From NCBI RefSeq assembly GCF_020176695.1, contig NZ_JAIWIA010000013.1:1-64000 (forward strand): a stretch of 64,000 nt of DNA, given 5' to 3'. A program made the translations under genes and the position numbers. Below, piece by piece: positions 8,425-16,584 of the stretch. Source of the stretch: Massilia sp. MS-15 (GTDB lineage Bacteria > Pseudomonadota > Gammaproteobacteria > Burkholderiales > Burkholderiaceae_D). Every line of letters begins with the position of its first letter. Positions within the stretch are counted from its first letter, which is position 1. Under the pieces are notes generated by a model. The model searched no databases and had not been told where the DNA came from. It was given only the letters and a program-made list of their open reading frames with translations.

Positions 8425-9111
8425 TCACCCGATGCTTGCCAGGGACGTATCCACTGTCTTCTCGAGCAACCGCGCCGCCGCGGACAGGATCGGTCCCGCC
8501 ATCGGATCCCCTTGCATCCCGGCAAATGGTCCTTCGCCAAAATACAAGCCATCCGATACCAGGAAGCTGAGCCGCACACGCCCACATGACGGAGGCGGCA
8601 AGCGCGCCTCTTCCCACGGGCCGATCCGGTCCACCACGGATTCGGAGACGGCGACCACGGCATGGGCGAGCGGCGCCACGGGCGTATCAAGGCCTTCGAA
8701 GACTGCAAGCTTTCCCGATTGGTTCAGATAGCGGACCCCGCCATCGCTGAAGGCGGCCAGCACGTCCAGCCCGTCCTCAAGCGCCACCTCGACTATCACC
8801 CCGAGCAATTGTTTGGGAGGGAGTGCCGCCCCGGCCATGCGCAGGCGATTGCAGGCCAGTACGCGTACCCGGCTATCGTTCGCTTCGTCCTTGGCGATTT
8901 GCCGCAGGACCGCCTGGTCCGGGGCATCCGCCAACAGCGGTCCCCACATGCCCGCATCCTGTTCGGCACGGCCATGCATGAACAGCGTGATGTCGTCGCA
9001 AAAGAGCAGGTTATACATGAAGTTGGCATGGGGCTGCGCATACGGACAATGCATGCCTTGCGCGCCGCCGACCGGCACGCGGTGCTCCGCCGCCACTGGA
9101 TGTTCAAGCAT
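8425..9111 (-). CDS. Conserved T6SS-linked protein of unknown function
   Basis: 228 residues from the ATG at 9111, which has an excellent AAGGAG site; an upstream in-frame extension to 9189 would run almost to the preceding OmpA gene and is not favoured. It is the last gene of the M15-tssM-tagF-ompA operon and converges with tssL. I do not recognise a family. It has no signal peptide or membrane segment. The N-terminal third is His/Cys-containing (GMHCPYAQPHANFMYNLLFC), followed by a mixed alpha/beta region with VRVLACNRLRM and LLGVIVEVALEDGLDVLAAF. An accessory, regulatory or immunity-like role in the T6SS is possible, by position only. Confidence 0.75.
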   Translation of the reverse strand: MLEHPVAAEHRVPVGGAQGMHCPYAQPHANFMYNLLFCDDITLFMHGRAEQDAGMWGPLLADAPDQAVLRQIAKDEANDSRVRVLACNRLRMAGAALPPKQLLGVIVEVALEDGLDVLAAFSDGGVRYLNQSGKLAVFEGLDTPVAPLAHAVVAVSESVVDRIGPWEEARLPPPSCGRVRLSFLVSDGLYFGEGPFAGMQGDPMAGPILSAAARLLEKTVDTSLASIG

Positions 9112-9207
9112 GGTATGACTCCTTGTAAATGGAAAGCCGGACCGCCACTGGCAAACGATGGCTGCCGCGCTCCTGATGTGATCGGCCACGATCGCAAGAC
9201 AGTATGC

Positions 9208-9972
9208 TTACTGGACAACCTTGAACTCGATCCGCCGGTTGCGCGCCCTGCCCTCGGGGTGACGGTTGTCCGCCACCGGTCGGTCCGGTCCTTCCCCCGA
9301 TACCGCAACTGATTCCGCCGGAACGCCTTTCGCGACAAGGTAGCGCTTGACCGATTCCGCCCGCGCCTGGCTCAGCACCAGGTTGCGGGTACGCGAGCCG
9401 GCATTGTCCGTATGGCCGATCACGGCCACCTTCACGCCTTGCAGCTTTTGCATCGCCGCGTGCATCTGGTCCAGGATCCTGGTGCCTGATTCGGTCAGCG
9501 TCGCGCTGCCTGTCTCGAATTCGATGATGCGATCGGCCAATGCAGCATCCAGGACAGCCTGGCGCGACGCCGTCACCCGCAGGCCATTGTTGACGGTGTA
9601 GCCCGGGTTCAGGCTGGCGGCGATGTTGCCCGCAACCTGCTGGCGTTGCCCTTCGCTGGCAACCTCGCCGCGCAAGCTCACCTTGCTTCCGTCGATCGCC
9701 AGCTGGCCGCGGCTGACCAGTTTCAGGTTCGAATTGATGAGCCCGACCACATGTGCGTTCCATCCGGCCGGCGCCGTTACCGGACCGACCGCGAGCTGGT
9801 CGACCACGCGCGCCGGGCCATACAGGCTACGCAAGCGTTCCAGCAGTGTCGCCCGGGTCGCCTCGTCGGGCACCGTACCGCTGACGACGACCGGGGCCTC
9901 CTGTTGGGCCTGCACCGAACCGGCGAGCAGGCAGGCGAGCAGCAGCGCGCTCGGATACCGACCTTGTTTCAC
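9208..9972 (-). CDS. BON-OmpA periplasmic peptidoglycan-binding protein (T6SS accessory)
   Basis: 254 residues from a GTG at 9972 that overlaps the tagF stop (GTGA) and follows TGGAGC. A Sec signal peptide ends near residue 22 (SVQA-QQ). Residues about 25-60 and 85-130 look like two BON-type repeats (VVVSGTVPDEATRATLLERL and VSLRGEVASEGQRQQVA). The C-terminal half is an OmpA domain with VAVIGHTDNAGSRTRNLVLSQARAESV-type residues, including the Asp and Arg that usually bind diaminopimelate. The domain order resembles mycobacterial OmpATb. Since the TssL here lacks its own OmpA domain, this protein may anchor the membrane complex to peptidoglycan. Confidence 0.88.
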   Translation of the reverse strand: MKQGRYPSALLLACLLAGSVQAQQEAPVVVSGTVPDEATRATLLERLRSLYGPARVVDQLAVGPVTAPAGWNAHVVGLINSNLKLVSRGQLAIDGSKVSLRGEVASEGQRQQVAGNIAASLNPGYTVNNGLRVTASRQAVLDAALADRIIEFETGSATLTESGTRILDQMHAAMQKLQGVKVAVIGHTDNAGSRTRNLVLSQARAESVKRYLVAKGVPAESVAVSGEGPDRPVADNRHPEGRARNRRIEFKVVQ

Positions 9973-10934
9973 GTTGGCGCTCCAATGAAAGTCTTGATGA
10001 ACATGTCGCGAGCCAGGCCCAGGGGCAGATCGGCTTGCGCGAGGTAGCTGGCCAGCGAACGCAAGTCGACATCGGTCGGCAGCTGCTCGTCGACCCAGGC
10101 GTTGTCACCCAGGTTGACCTGCTGTTCGGCGGCAGCGATCGGATCGGCCAGCGCGCACAGGGTCTCGGCAAGCGCGCCGCCAAAACCCACCACCATCGCC
10201 GGCCGGTCCTGTTGACGGGTAACGAAGATTGCCAGGTCGAAGTCGGCGCCGCGCAGGAAGGGCAGCAGCAGCTGAAGCCAGAATGCGGCAACCGGATAGC
10301 GCGCATTGGCATCGTCCGGTAGTGGGAATACCAGGCTCTTGTGCAGCTCGGCCGGCTGCTTGCGGATCACCGGTTGCAACAGCAGTCCAAGCGCCAGGAC
10401 CATGCGCGGAAACTCGGGTTCGTCCAGCATCGCGCCAAGCGAACCGACCGTGCCCCGGGCGAGTAGTTGCGACAAGCACGGCCCGGCATCGCCCAAGGGA
10501 ATGCTGGCATCGGCGATTGCCTGCAGGCCGGCGGCAGGATCGGCGTCAAGCAGGACGCGCGGGCAATACGCTTCGAGGAAAGTCCACAAGGGTGCGAATG
10601 CCAGCGGACAGTCGTTCACGAACCTGGCCGGATCAGGCACCACATGGGTACGCGCGGCCAGGAAAGGAAAGCGCCGTCCCGACAAGTCATGGCTGGGCAG
10701 CAGGTGGCCGGCGATCGCATGGCGGCGCCGTGGCCCGACCAGTGCGAAGCTGGCTGGCGGCATGGCGTCGTAGTTGATGCGCCAGCGCGCGTCTGCGCTC
10801 AGCAGGCGCATGGTCTGGGCCAGCCAGCGGTCGAGCATGTCGATCACGGCCGGGTCGCCCGCCAGCTTGACGAAATCCGCCCGTGCCGGCAGCTTGCCGA
10901 AGTAGCCGATCCGCTGCGCAGGCGCCGTGCGCAT
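9969..10934 (-). CDS. tagF: T6SS-associated protein TagF (ImpM)
   Basis: 321 residues. The opening IGYFGKLPARADFV is the TagF_N/ImpM hallmark, followed by DRWLAQTMRLL and the PASFALVGP region. TagF proteins are post-translational repressors of T6SS firing in Pseudomonas and Agrobacterium, acting in the cytoplasm. The ATG at 10934 overlaps the tssM stop (TGATG), with GGAG eight bases upstream; a GTG one codon earlier is the alternative start. There is no fused PppA phosphatase domain. The C-terminal half contains the extended region seen in longer ImpM proteins. Confidence 0.92.
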   Translation of the reverse strand: MRTAPAQRIGYFGKLPARADFVKLAGDPAVIDMLDRWLAQTMRLLSADARWRINYDAMPPASFALVGPRRRHAIAGHLLPSHDLSGRRFPFLAARTHVVPDPARFVNDCPLAFAPLWTFLEAYCPRVLLDADPAAGLQAIADASIPLGDAGPCLSQLLARGTVGSLGAMLDEPEFPRMVLALGLLLQPVIRKQPAELHKSLVFPLPDDANARYPVAAFWLQLLLPFLRGADFDLAIFVTRQQDRPAMVVGFGGALAETLCALADPIAAAEQQVNLGDNAWVDEQLPTDVDLRSLASYLAQADLPLGLARDMFIKTFIGAPT

Positions 10935-13900
10935 CACTGTGCTCCGCCCGCGCTTGCCAGCCTAGCCTGCTCCGGCGCCGCATCCAGACCGTTCCCGACG
11001 GCGCGCCCGACGATCATGGCAGGCAGGCGCAAGCCGCGGAAGCCCTGGCTCTGTTCGCCGCTGCCGTTGGCCGAGGCGCTGCTGACGATGCGCAGGTCGA
11101 CCGTGACCGTGACGTTGTGCGCACTCCAGCTCAGCTCGTGTATTCCGCCCTCCTTGCGCCGCTTCCTGGCCGCGTGGATCATGCGCCCCAGGCCCTCCTG
11201 CCCAGGCTCGTTGAGCAGCTCGACGCTGCGACCGTCGTAGGTGACCGCGCTGATCCGTACCCCGGCCGTGCCCTGCGGCCCCGGATGCACCATGTTGGTC
11301 CAGGCCGGCTGGGCATTCTTGTAGCGCAACTGCTGGCCGTCGATGTCGAGCATGTACTCGAGCGTGCCTGGGGCAGCCTGCGGCAGGATCTGGAATACCG
11401 TTTGCGGGCCTCCATTGCCCGCCACCCCATTGGCCGACAGCGGTGCCACCCAGCCCGGGAAACCCGTCACCACCTGCGGTGCCAGGGTGATGCCGATATC
11501 GGCCCAGGTGCGCGCCGACAGCACATCGCCGCGCCTGACCACGAGCGGCCCCATCGCGGTATTCACGAACTTTGCAACCTGTCCCTCCGGGCCGAAGATC
11601 TGCCCGATCTCGGCTGCCGTCGCCTCGACGCTGCTGCCTGGCGCGAATGGATACTTGCCGGCCAGGCTACGCTGGAAGGGCTCGACCACCTGCACCCGCC
11701 AAGTCTTGTTCAGCTCGGCTTCTGACGGCAGCACGATCATGGCGAAGGTCTGGACCAGGGGCCGCACCAGCAGGGGGCGCAGCGCGGCCTTCTGGGTATC
11801 GCTCATTCCAGTCAGCATCTGCTCGTCCACGTAGCGCAGCGCGTCGGCCAGCTCGGAACCATTGCCTCCCAGTGTCTGCTGCATGAACTGCCGGGCGCCA
11901 GGACCGGGGTCGCCCTGGTTCTTGAGCGCGTTCAGGCGGGTGCGCAATTTCGACAGCGCGTCCAGGTAGCCGCTCATCAGCGAGGCATTGCTCTCCCTGG
12001 TGCCGACCAGGCGAGCCACGCCGGCGAACTCGCGTCCGATCGGGCCGGCGCCGGTGCCGCCCTGCCCGGCCAGCAGCACCACCGGGTCCACGGTATTGGC
12101 GAGCGTGCGCGCATCCGAAGGGGCACGCCGCAGGATGACTTCCTTGAACCACTCGACAAAGGTACGCTCGGTCTTGCTCAGGCCGGCACTGGCGGCGACC
12201 GGGTTGTCCCACACGGTCTCCTCATGGATCGCGCGCAGCAGCTTGGCGATCGGCGAGGCCTGCGGGTCGCCCAGGCGGTTCATGGCCTGCACGCTGCCCT
12301 CGAAGCCCTTCAGCTCGGCGATGCTGACGCCCTGCACGAACTTCAGCCATTCACGCGCATACTCGGCCTTGTACATGTCGGTGAGCGCCTTCTGGATCTG
12401 CTCCGGACTGCCTTCCAGCGTAAGGTCATCATGCGACACGGTCTTGAGTACCCAGTCCTTGTTGCTGGCCTCGCTGCTGGACGCATCGCGGATGGCGGCC
12501 AGCACGTATCCGTTCCATGCCTGGCGGGTAAAGGCGCCGCTCACCGCATGGCTTCCGAGGACCAGGTTCTGGTCCGGCTCGCCGACAATGCGTGCTACCG
12601 TCACTGCCGGGAAGCGCGTCGCAGCGCGGGTCTTGATGTCATTGTAGACGCGCTCGCGCGCCGGCGTGCCGCGCACCACGCGGCGCAGGTTCTCGCGCGT
12701 GCTGTCGAGCAGGCCGAGTTTCAGCTGCACCTGGGGCCAGGCCGGATCCTGCACCTGCGACAGGTGAAAGGTCAGCAGCCGCTCTGCGCTGCGGATCATC
12801 TGCTCACGCGGCATGGCACCGCGGTTGGCTTCGAGCCAGCCACGCCAGTAGCGGGTCAGCTGGTCGTTCAGGTGAGCCGGCTCGGCATACTGCTTGTCGC
12901 CCAGCATGAGGTAGGTCTTGAGCGCATTGTAGGCATCCGCCACGCTGGCGGCGGACACGTCCTGGTACTGGCCATTCGCCGCCGGCGCCGCTGCCGGACT
13001 TGCTGCCGATATGGACACCAGATGCGCGCTGGCCGCAGCAGGCGCGGCCGAGGGTGCCAGCCGGGCCGCGTTGGCGTTTACTTCCGTCAGCATGCTCTCC
13101 AGTGCCGCCGCCACCGGTTCCAGCATCACCGCCCGCACGCCCGCAAAATACTCGTCACGCAGCTTGCGTTCCAGCGCCTCGCCCTGGTAGAGGCCAAAGC
13201 CGAGTGCCCACGGAGGATCCTGGCGGTAGCGCTCGAGCTGTTCGATACGGTCCTGCAGGATGTCGAGCGCTTCCAGGCGCGATTGCAGGTCGGCGCGGCT
13301 GGCCTGGAGCCTGGCGACTTTGTCGAGGTCGGACTGGACATTGGCGATCAGCTGGCGGTTGCCGATGGCGGACCAGCTCCAGCCGCCCAGCAGCGCGCCC
13401 ATCAGGATGGTGGCGCCGGCAAAGGCCGCCATCCGCCAGCGCGAGCTGGCCGGACGCGTATAGCGCCTGACCAGGTCCTTGTCGGCGAAGATCACCTGGC
13501 GAAACAGCTCGGACAGGAAGTAGCCGGACTGCTCCGCCACCTCGCCGTCCTGCCGTTCGCCCAGCACCAGGTCGAAGCGCCTGGCGACGCGCTTGCTCGA
13601 CAGGTCCTGCACATGGCCCTCCTGCAGGGCGCTGGTGAAGTAAAAGCCGCGAAAAACCGGCTTGAACTGGTAGGTGTTTTCTTCGAACAGGGTCGACAGG
13701 AAGGCGCGCAGCGGTGTCTTGATTGCGGCGAACTCGAGCGGAAAGGTGAAGACCCCCGGACGCATCCGGGGACTACGGTTGGCCCCCATGGTCGCCAGGC
13801 TCATCTCCTTGAGCCCATCGCACAGTTCGTCGAAGTGCTCGTCGAAGAAGGCCAGCACGTCCTGCGGCGTGCTGCGGCGGTTGTAGCGCAGCGTAGCGCC

Positions 13901-14734
13901 CCAGATGCGCTCGCGTTCGGTCCGTTCGGTATCGGCGAAGAAATCGGTGAAGCCGGCCACCAGGTCGGTCTTGGTGAACACCACGTAGACCGGCGCATAC
14001 ACGCCCAATCGCTCGGTGAGCTCCTGGACCCGGGTGCGCAGGCTCTTGGCCAGTTCGTGGGTGGCGCTGATCGGCCCCGCCACCAGTTCGGCCACGCTGA
14101 CCGCGATCAGGATACCGTTGATCGGCGCGCGCGCGCGGTGCTTCTTCAGCAGGTCGAGAAAGCCGAACCACTCGCTGCGGTCGCTCTCCTGGGTCTGGTC
14201 CTGAACCGAATAGCGGCCCGCCGTATCGAGCAGGATGCCATCGGTGGTAAAGAACCAGTCGCAGTGGCGGGTACCGCCCACGCCCTGCAGCGCGTGGTTT
14301 CCTGGAATAGGGAAGCGCAGACCGGAGCGCGCGATGGCGCTGCTTTTGCCAGCCGCCGGGTTGCCGATGATCATGTACCACGGCAGTTCGTAGAGGGCTG
14401 CGGCGCCGCGTGTGAGTCCGAGCTTGGACCCCTTGATGGTAGCGATCGCTTCGAGCATGTTCTTGCGCAGCACCGCTGTCTCGGCCGTGGCGGCGTCGCG
14501 GCTTTCGCCCTCGACGATGGCGCTGGCCATCCGCCGGGCGGCGCGCGCGCGCAGGATGCGCCTGAGCACGTGCCAGATGCCCCAGCAGGCGAGCAGGGCG
14601 AGCGCGACGATGAGGACCCAGACCGGGTCGATGCCGGCCAGCTCGGCGCCAATGAACAGGCAAGCTGCCAGCGCGGCGATGCCCACCGTGACCAGCATGC
14701 GGCGGCCGGTCAGAAAATGCCAGATTCGTGCCAT
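10934..14734 (-). CDS. tssM: T6SS inner-membrane channel/ATPase-like protein TssM (IcmF)
   Basis: 1266 residues, full length. TssM spans the inner membrane and reaches TssJ in the periplasm. Visible parts in order: two membrane segments (about 12-31 and 37-58), a cytoplasmic NTPase domain with Walker A GNPAAGKS at 124-131 and a GILLDTAGRY Walker B-like motif, a third membrane segment near 430-450, and a large periplasmic part ending in the IcmF C-terminal beta domain. The intact Walker A suggests nucleotide binding. It is followed by tagF with a stop/start overlap and preceded by the M15 peptidase gene on the same strand. Confidence 0.97.
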   Translation of the reverse strand: MARIWHFLTGRRMLVTVGIAALAACLFIGAELAGIDPVWVLIVALALLACWGIWHVLRRILRARAARRMASAIVEGESRDAATAETAVLRKNMLEAIATIKGSKLGLTRGAAALYELPWYMIIGNPAAGKSSAIARSGLRFPIPGNHALQGVGGTRHCDWFFTTDGILLDTAGRYSVQDQTQESDRSEWFGFLDLLKKHRARAPINGILIAVSVAELVAGPISATHELAKSLRTRVQELTERLGVYAPVYVVFTKTDLVAGFTDFFADTERTERERIWGATLRYNRRSTPQDVLAFFDEHFDELCDGLKEMSLATMGANRSPRMRPGVFTFPLEFAAIKTPLRAFLSTLFEENTYQFKPVFRGFYFTSALQEGHVQDLSSKRVARRFDLVLGERQDGEVAEQSGYFLSELFRQVIFADKDLVRRYTRPASSRWRMAAFAGATILMGALLGGWSWSAIGNRQLIANVQSDLDKVARLQASRADLQSRLEALDILQDRIEQLERYRQDPPWALGFGLYQGEALERKLRDEYFAGVRAVMLEPVAAALESMLTEVNANAARLAPSAAPAAASAHLVSISAASPAAAPAANGQYQDVSAASVADAYNALKTYLMLGDKQYAEPAHLNDQLTRYWRGWLEANRGAMPREQMIRSAERLLTFHLSQVQDPAWPQVQLKLGLLDSTRENLRRVVRGTPARERVYNDIKTRAATRFPAVTVARIVGEPDQNLVLGSHAVSGAFTRQAWNGYVLAAIRDASSSEASNKDWVLKTVSHDDLTLEGSPEQIQKALTDMYKAEYAREWLKFVQGVSIAELKGFEGSVQAMNRLGDPQASPIAKLLRAIHEETVWDNPVAASAGLSKTERTFVEWFKEVILRRAPSDARTLANTVDPVVLLAGQGGTGAGPIGREFAGVARLVGTRESNASLMSGYLDALSKLRTRLNALKNQGDPGPGARQFMQQTLGGNGSELADALRYVDEQMLTGMSDTQKAALRPLLVRPLVQTFAMIVLPSEAELNKTWRVQVVEPFQRSLAGKYPFAPGSSVEATAAEIGQIFGPEGQVAKFVNTAMGPLVVRRGDVLSARTWADIGITLAPQVVTGFPGWVAPLSANGVAGNGGPQTVFQILPQAAPGTLEYMLDIDGQQLRYKNAQPAWTNMVHPGPQGTAGVRISAVTYDGRSVELLNEPGQEGLGRMIHAARKRRKEGGIHELSWSAHNVTVTVDLRIVSSASANGSGEQSQGFRGLRLPAMIVGRAVGNGLDAAPEQARLASAGGAQ

Positions 14735-14839
14735 GGCGGGAATGGATGCTCGTTGTAGGAATGTTCAGCGGAAATGCTCGCATGCCGCCAGCCGGCCACG
14801 TTTGCGGCGCCGCAAACCTTGCCCGGTCGGGTTCGGCTG

Positions 14840-15694
14840 TCAGCGCCGCATGACCCCGCGCAGCCGCAGTTCCGTGTGACCAAAGTCCCGCAGCTTCCAG
14901 TGTCCGCCCCAGGTCAGGCCGAGCGATTCTGCCACCTCGCCGTACAGCTGGTAGCCGCGCATGGCCCAGGGGTCCTTCTCGGATATCACCAGCTTTCCAT
15001 CGCGCCAGAAGGCGCAATCGGCCGCCAGTCCGTACTGGTGCCAGCTTTGGTAGGCGCGCGCATTGGTGACGTGGCTGCCGGCCCTCGCCAGTGCGTCCTG
15101 GCGTGCCGGGCTGCGGTAGCCTTCCAGCAATGCCATGTCATAGCCATGCCGTTCCTTCATGATCTTGAAAGCCAACAGCAGGCGCTGGCTGAAATCAGGA
15201 TGCAGCAGGCCCCAGTTGCGGCTCGCGCCTACCAGCATTGGCCGCACCAGTTCCACCTCCGCGGTGGTGAATGCCATCGGCGGCAGCGCCACCGGCGGGA
15301 CCAGCCGTTCGCCCTGCAGCAATGCGGCCACCTGGGCATCGGGTGCGACATAGGCTTCCTCGTAGCCGGGCAGCATGGCTGGGCTGCTGAGAACCAGCGC
15401 CAGCAGCGAGGGAATCAGTACTGCCGGCAGCCCGATCGCGCAGGCGACGCGGTGACGCCGAAGAGAATCGAGGGCCCCCTGCCGGAAAGCTTGCGGCATC
15501 CCGGCGCGCAGCCGCTGTCCACGCTGGCTGGCAGCGATGCGCCAGCCAAGGACGCGCTCCGACATGCCGCGTGCCGTCTTCCTGAACAGTGCACTCAGCC
15601 CGCGTGCCAGCAAGCCGCGGCCGTACGGGAACAGGGCCAGTCCGATCGCGGCCGTCGCCAGACAAAAGTACAGAAGGGCGAGAAAAATCAGCAT
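14840..15694 (-). CDS. Membrane-anchored M15-family peptidoglycan peptidase (TagX-like)
   Basis: 284 residues; the ATG at 15694 follows TGGAGC. Two membrane segments (1-22 and about 83-104) precede a D-alanyl-D-alanine carboxypeptidase/L,D-endopeptidase-type M15 domain. The zinc site is intact: the SxHxxGxAxD motif at residues 217-226 (SWHQYGLAAD) gives His219 and Asp226, and the distal His is His273 in FGHTEL. EGYRSPARQ is also typical of the family. It leads the tssM-tagF operon. In Acinetobacter, TagX is an M15-type peptidase that opens the wall for T6SS assembly, and a comparable job is inferred here. A T6SS-unrelated wall hydrolase remains possible. Confidence 0.85.
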   Translation of the reverse strand: MLIFLALLYFCLATAAIGLALFPYGRGLLARGLSALFRKTARGMSERVLGWRIAASQRGQRLRAGMPQAFRQGALDSLRRHRVACAIGLPAVLIPSLLALVLSSPAMLPGYEEAYVAPDAQVAALLQGERLVPPVALPPMAFTTAEVELVRPMLVGASRNWGLLHPDFSQRLLLAFKIMKERHGYDMALLEGYRSPARQDALARAGSHVTNARAYQSWHQYGLAADCAFWRDGKLVISEKDPWAMRGYQLYGEVAESLGLTWGGHWKLRDFGHTELRLRGVMRR

Positions 15695-15754
15695 CGCTTG
15701 CTCCAGGATTGCTTCTAATCAGCGTAGACAGCATCCCATCTTAGGAGTATTGCC

Positions 15755-16471
15755 GTGCAGCCCACAGACCAAAATCAAGCCGAGCCCATGCGTCCGAACC
15801 TGATGGCGGTGCGCCGCGCCGGTACCCGCGGCGAAGACAGCATCCTGGCGATGCTCGAACGCGAGCGTGGCGGCGGGCGCGGCGTTGGCGTGGCGCATCC
15901 ACGCCTGGCTCGCTACGGCGCGGGGGCCGCGCTGGTGCTGGCCGTGGCTGGCACGCTGGCGTGGATGGCTGCCGACAGGCAGGGCCAACGCGCCGGTCAC
16001 CCGGACCTCGCCAAGGCCGCGCCCGCGCACCTGCGGCAAGCTCCCGTCGTGCCGCCTGTCCGGCCGGCCGGCGCTGCTATCGTGGACCAGCCGCTCCATG
16101 ATGATGGCGCGCCACCGCTGCGCCTGCTCAAGCCGGCCATGGCTGCGGCCGAGCCGCCGGCGCCCGCCGTCATCACCGACCTCCTGCCCTCCCGGCCGCT
16201 GATCCAGGCCAGTTCGGATCCGGCCGCCTGCCCGCCCGCACCGGTCGCCAGGCCAAGCCCCCTGTCACTGGCCAGCAACACGGTGCGCCCGCGTCCGTCC
16301 AGGCCACTGCGCAGCGCGATTCCCGGCCGGGCTGCCGAAGCGCCCGACCCGGACGTGCTCCTGATCTCGGCCGTCATCACCCACGCCAACGGCCACGCCG
16401 CGCCAGGTTCGGCGGCGACCGAACTGCTGTGCCCGAACGGCGCGTGTCGCCCGCGTACGCCACGCCGCTAG
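15755..16471 (+). CDS. Proline-rich single-pass membrane protein, unknown function
   Basis: 238 residues from a GTG at 15755 with a TTAGGAG ribosome site; an ATG at 15788 is the alternative. After a short charged N-terminus (about 45 residues) comes one membrane segment (about 52-71, YGAGAALVLAVAGTLAWMAA). The rest is a Pro/Ala/Arg-rich and probably disordered periplasmic arm. It ends near a CPNGAC pair of cysteines that could form a small disulphide or metal site. It is divergent from the M15 peptidase with only 60 bases between, so it may share T6SS control, but no known family is visible and the composition makes homology calls unreliable. Confidence 0.6.
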   Translation: MQPTDQNQAEPMRPNLMAVRRAGTRGEDSILAMLERERGGGRGVGVAHPRLARYGAGAALVLAVAGTLAWMAADRQGQRAGHPDLAKAAPAHLRQAPVVPPVRPAGAAIVDQPLHDDGAPPLRLLKPAMAAAEPPAPAVITDLLPSRPLIQASSDPAACPPAPVARPSPLSLASNTVRPRPSRPLRSAIPGRAAEAPDPDVLLISAVITHANGHAAPGSAATELLCPNGACRPRTPRR

Positions 16472-16552
16472 CGTGGTGAAAATCACGCAACGCAAGGGAA
16501 AAGCAGGCGAAAAAACCTGATACTGCTGGGCTATTGCCATCATCAAGGCGTA

Positions 16553-16572
16553 TACTGTACATAAGCACAGTA
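16553..16572. promoter_or_regulatory. LexA (SOS) operator upstream of FAN1-like nuclease
   Basis: The sequence TACTGT-ACATAAGC-ACAGTA matches the CTGT-N8-ACAG LexA consensus of beta- and gammaproteobacteria, with palindromic flanks extending one more base each side. It ends 12 bases before the nuclease ATG at 16585. A TATACT hexamer at 16551-16556, overlapping the left half-site, could be the -10 element, so LexA binding would block the promoter directly. Confidence 0.85.
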
Positions 16573-16584
16573 TGGCAATACGAG

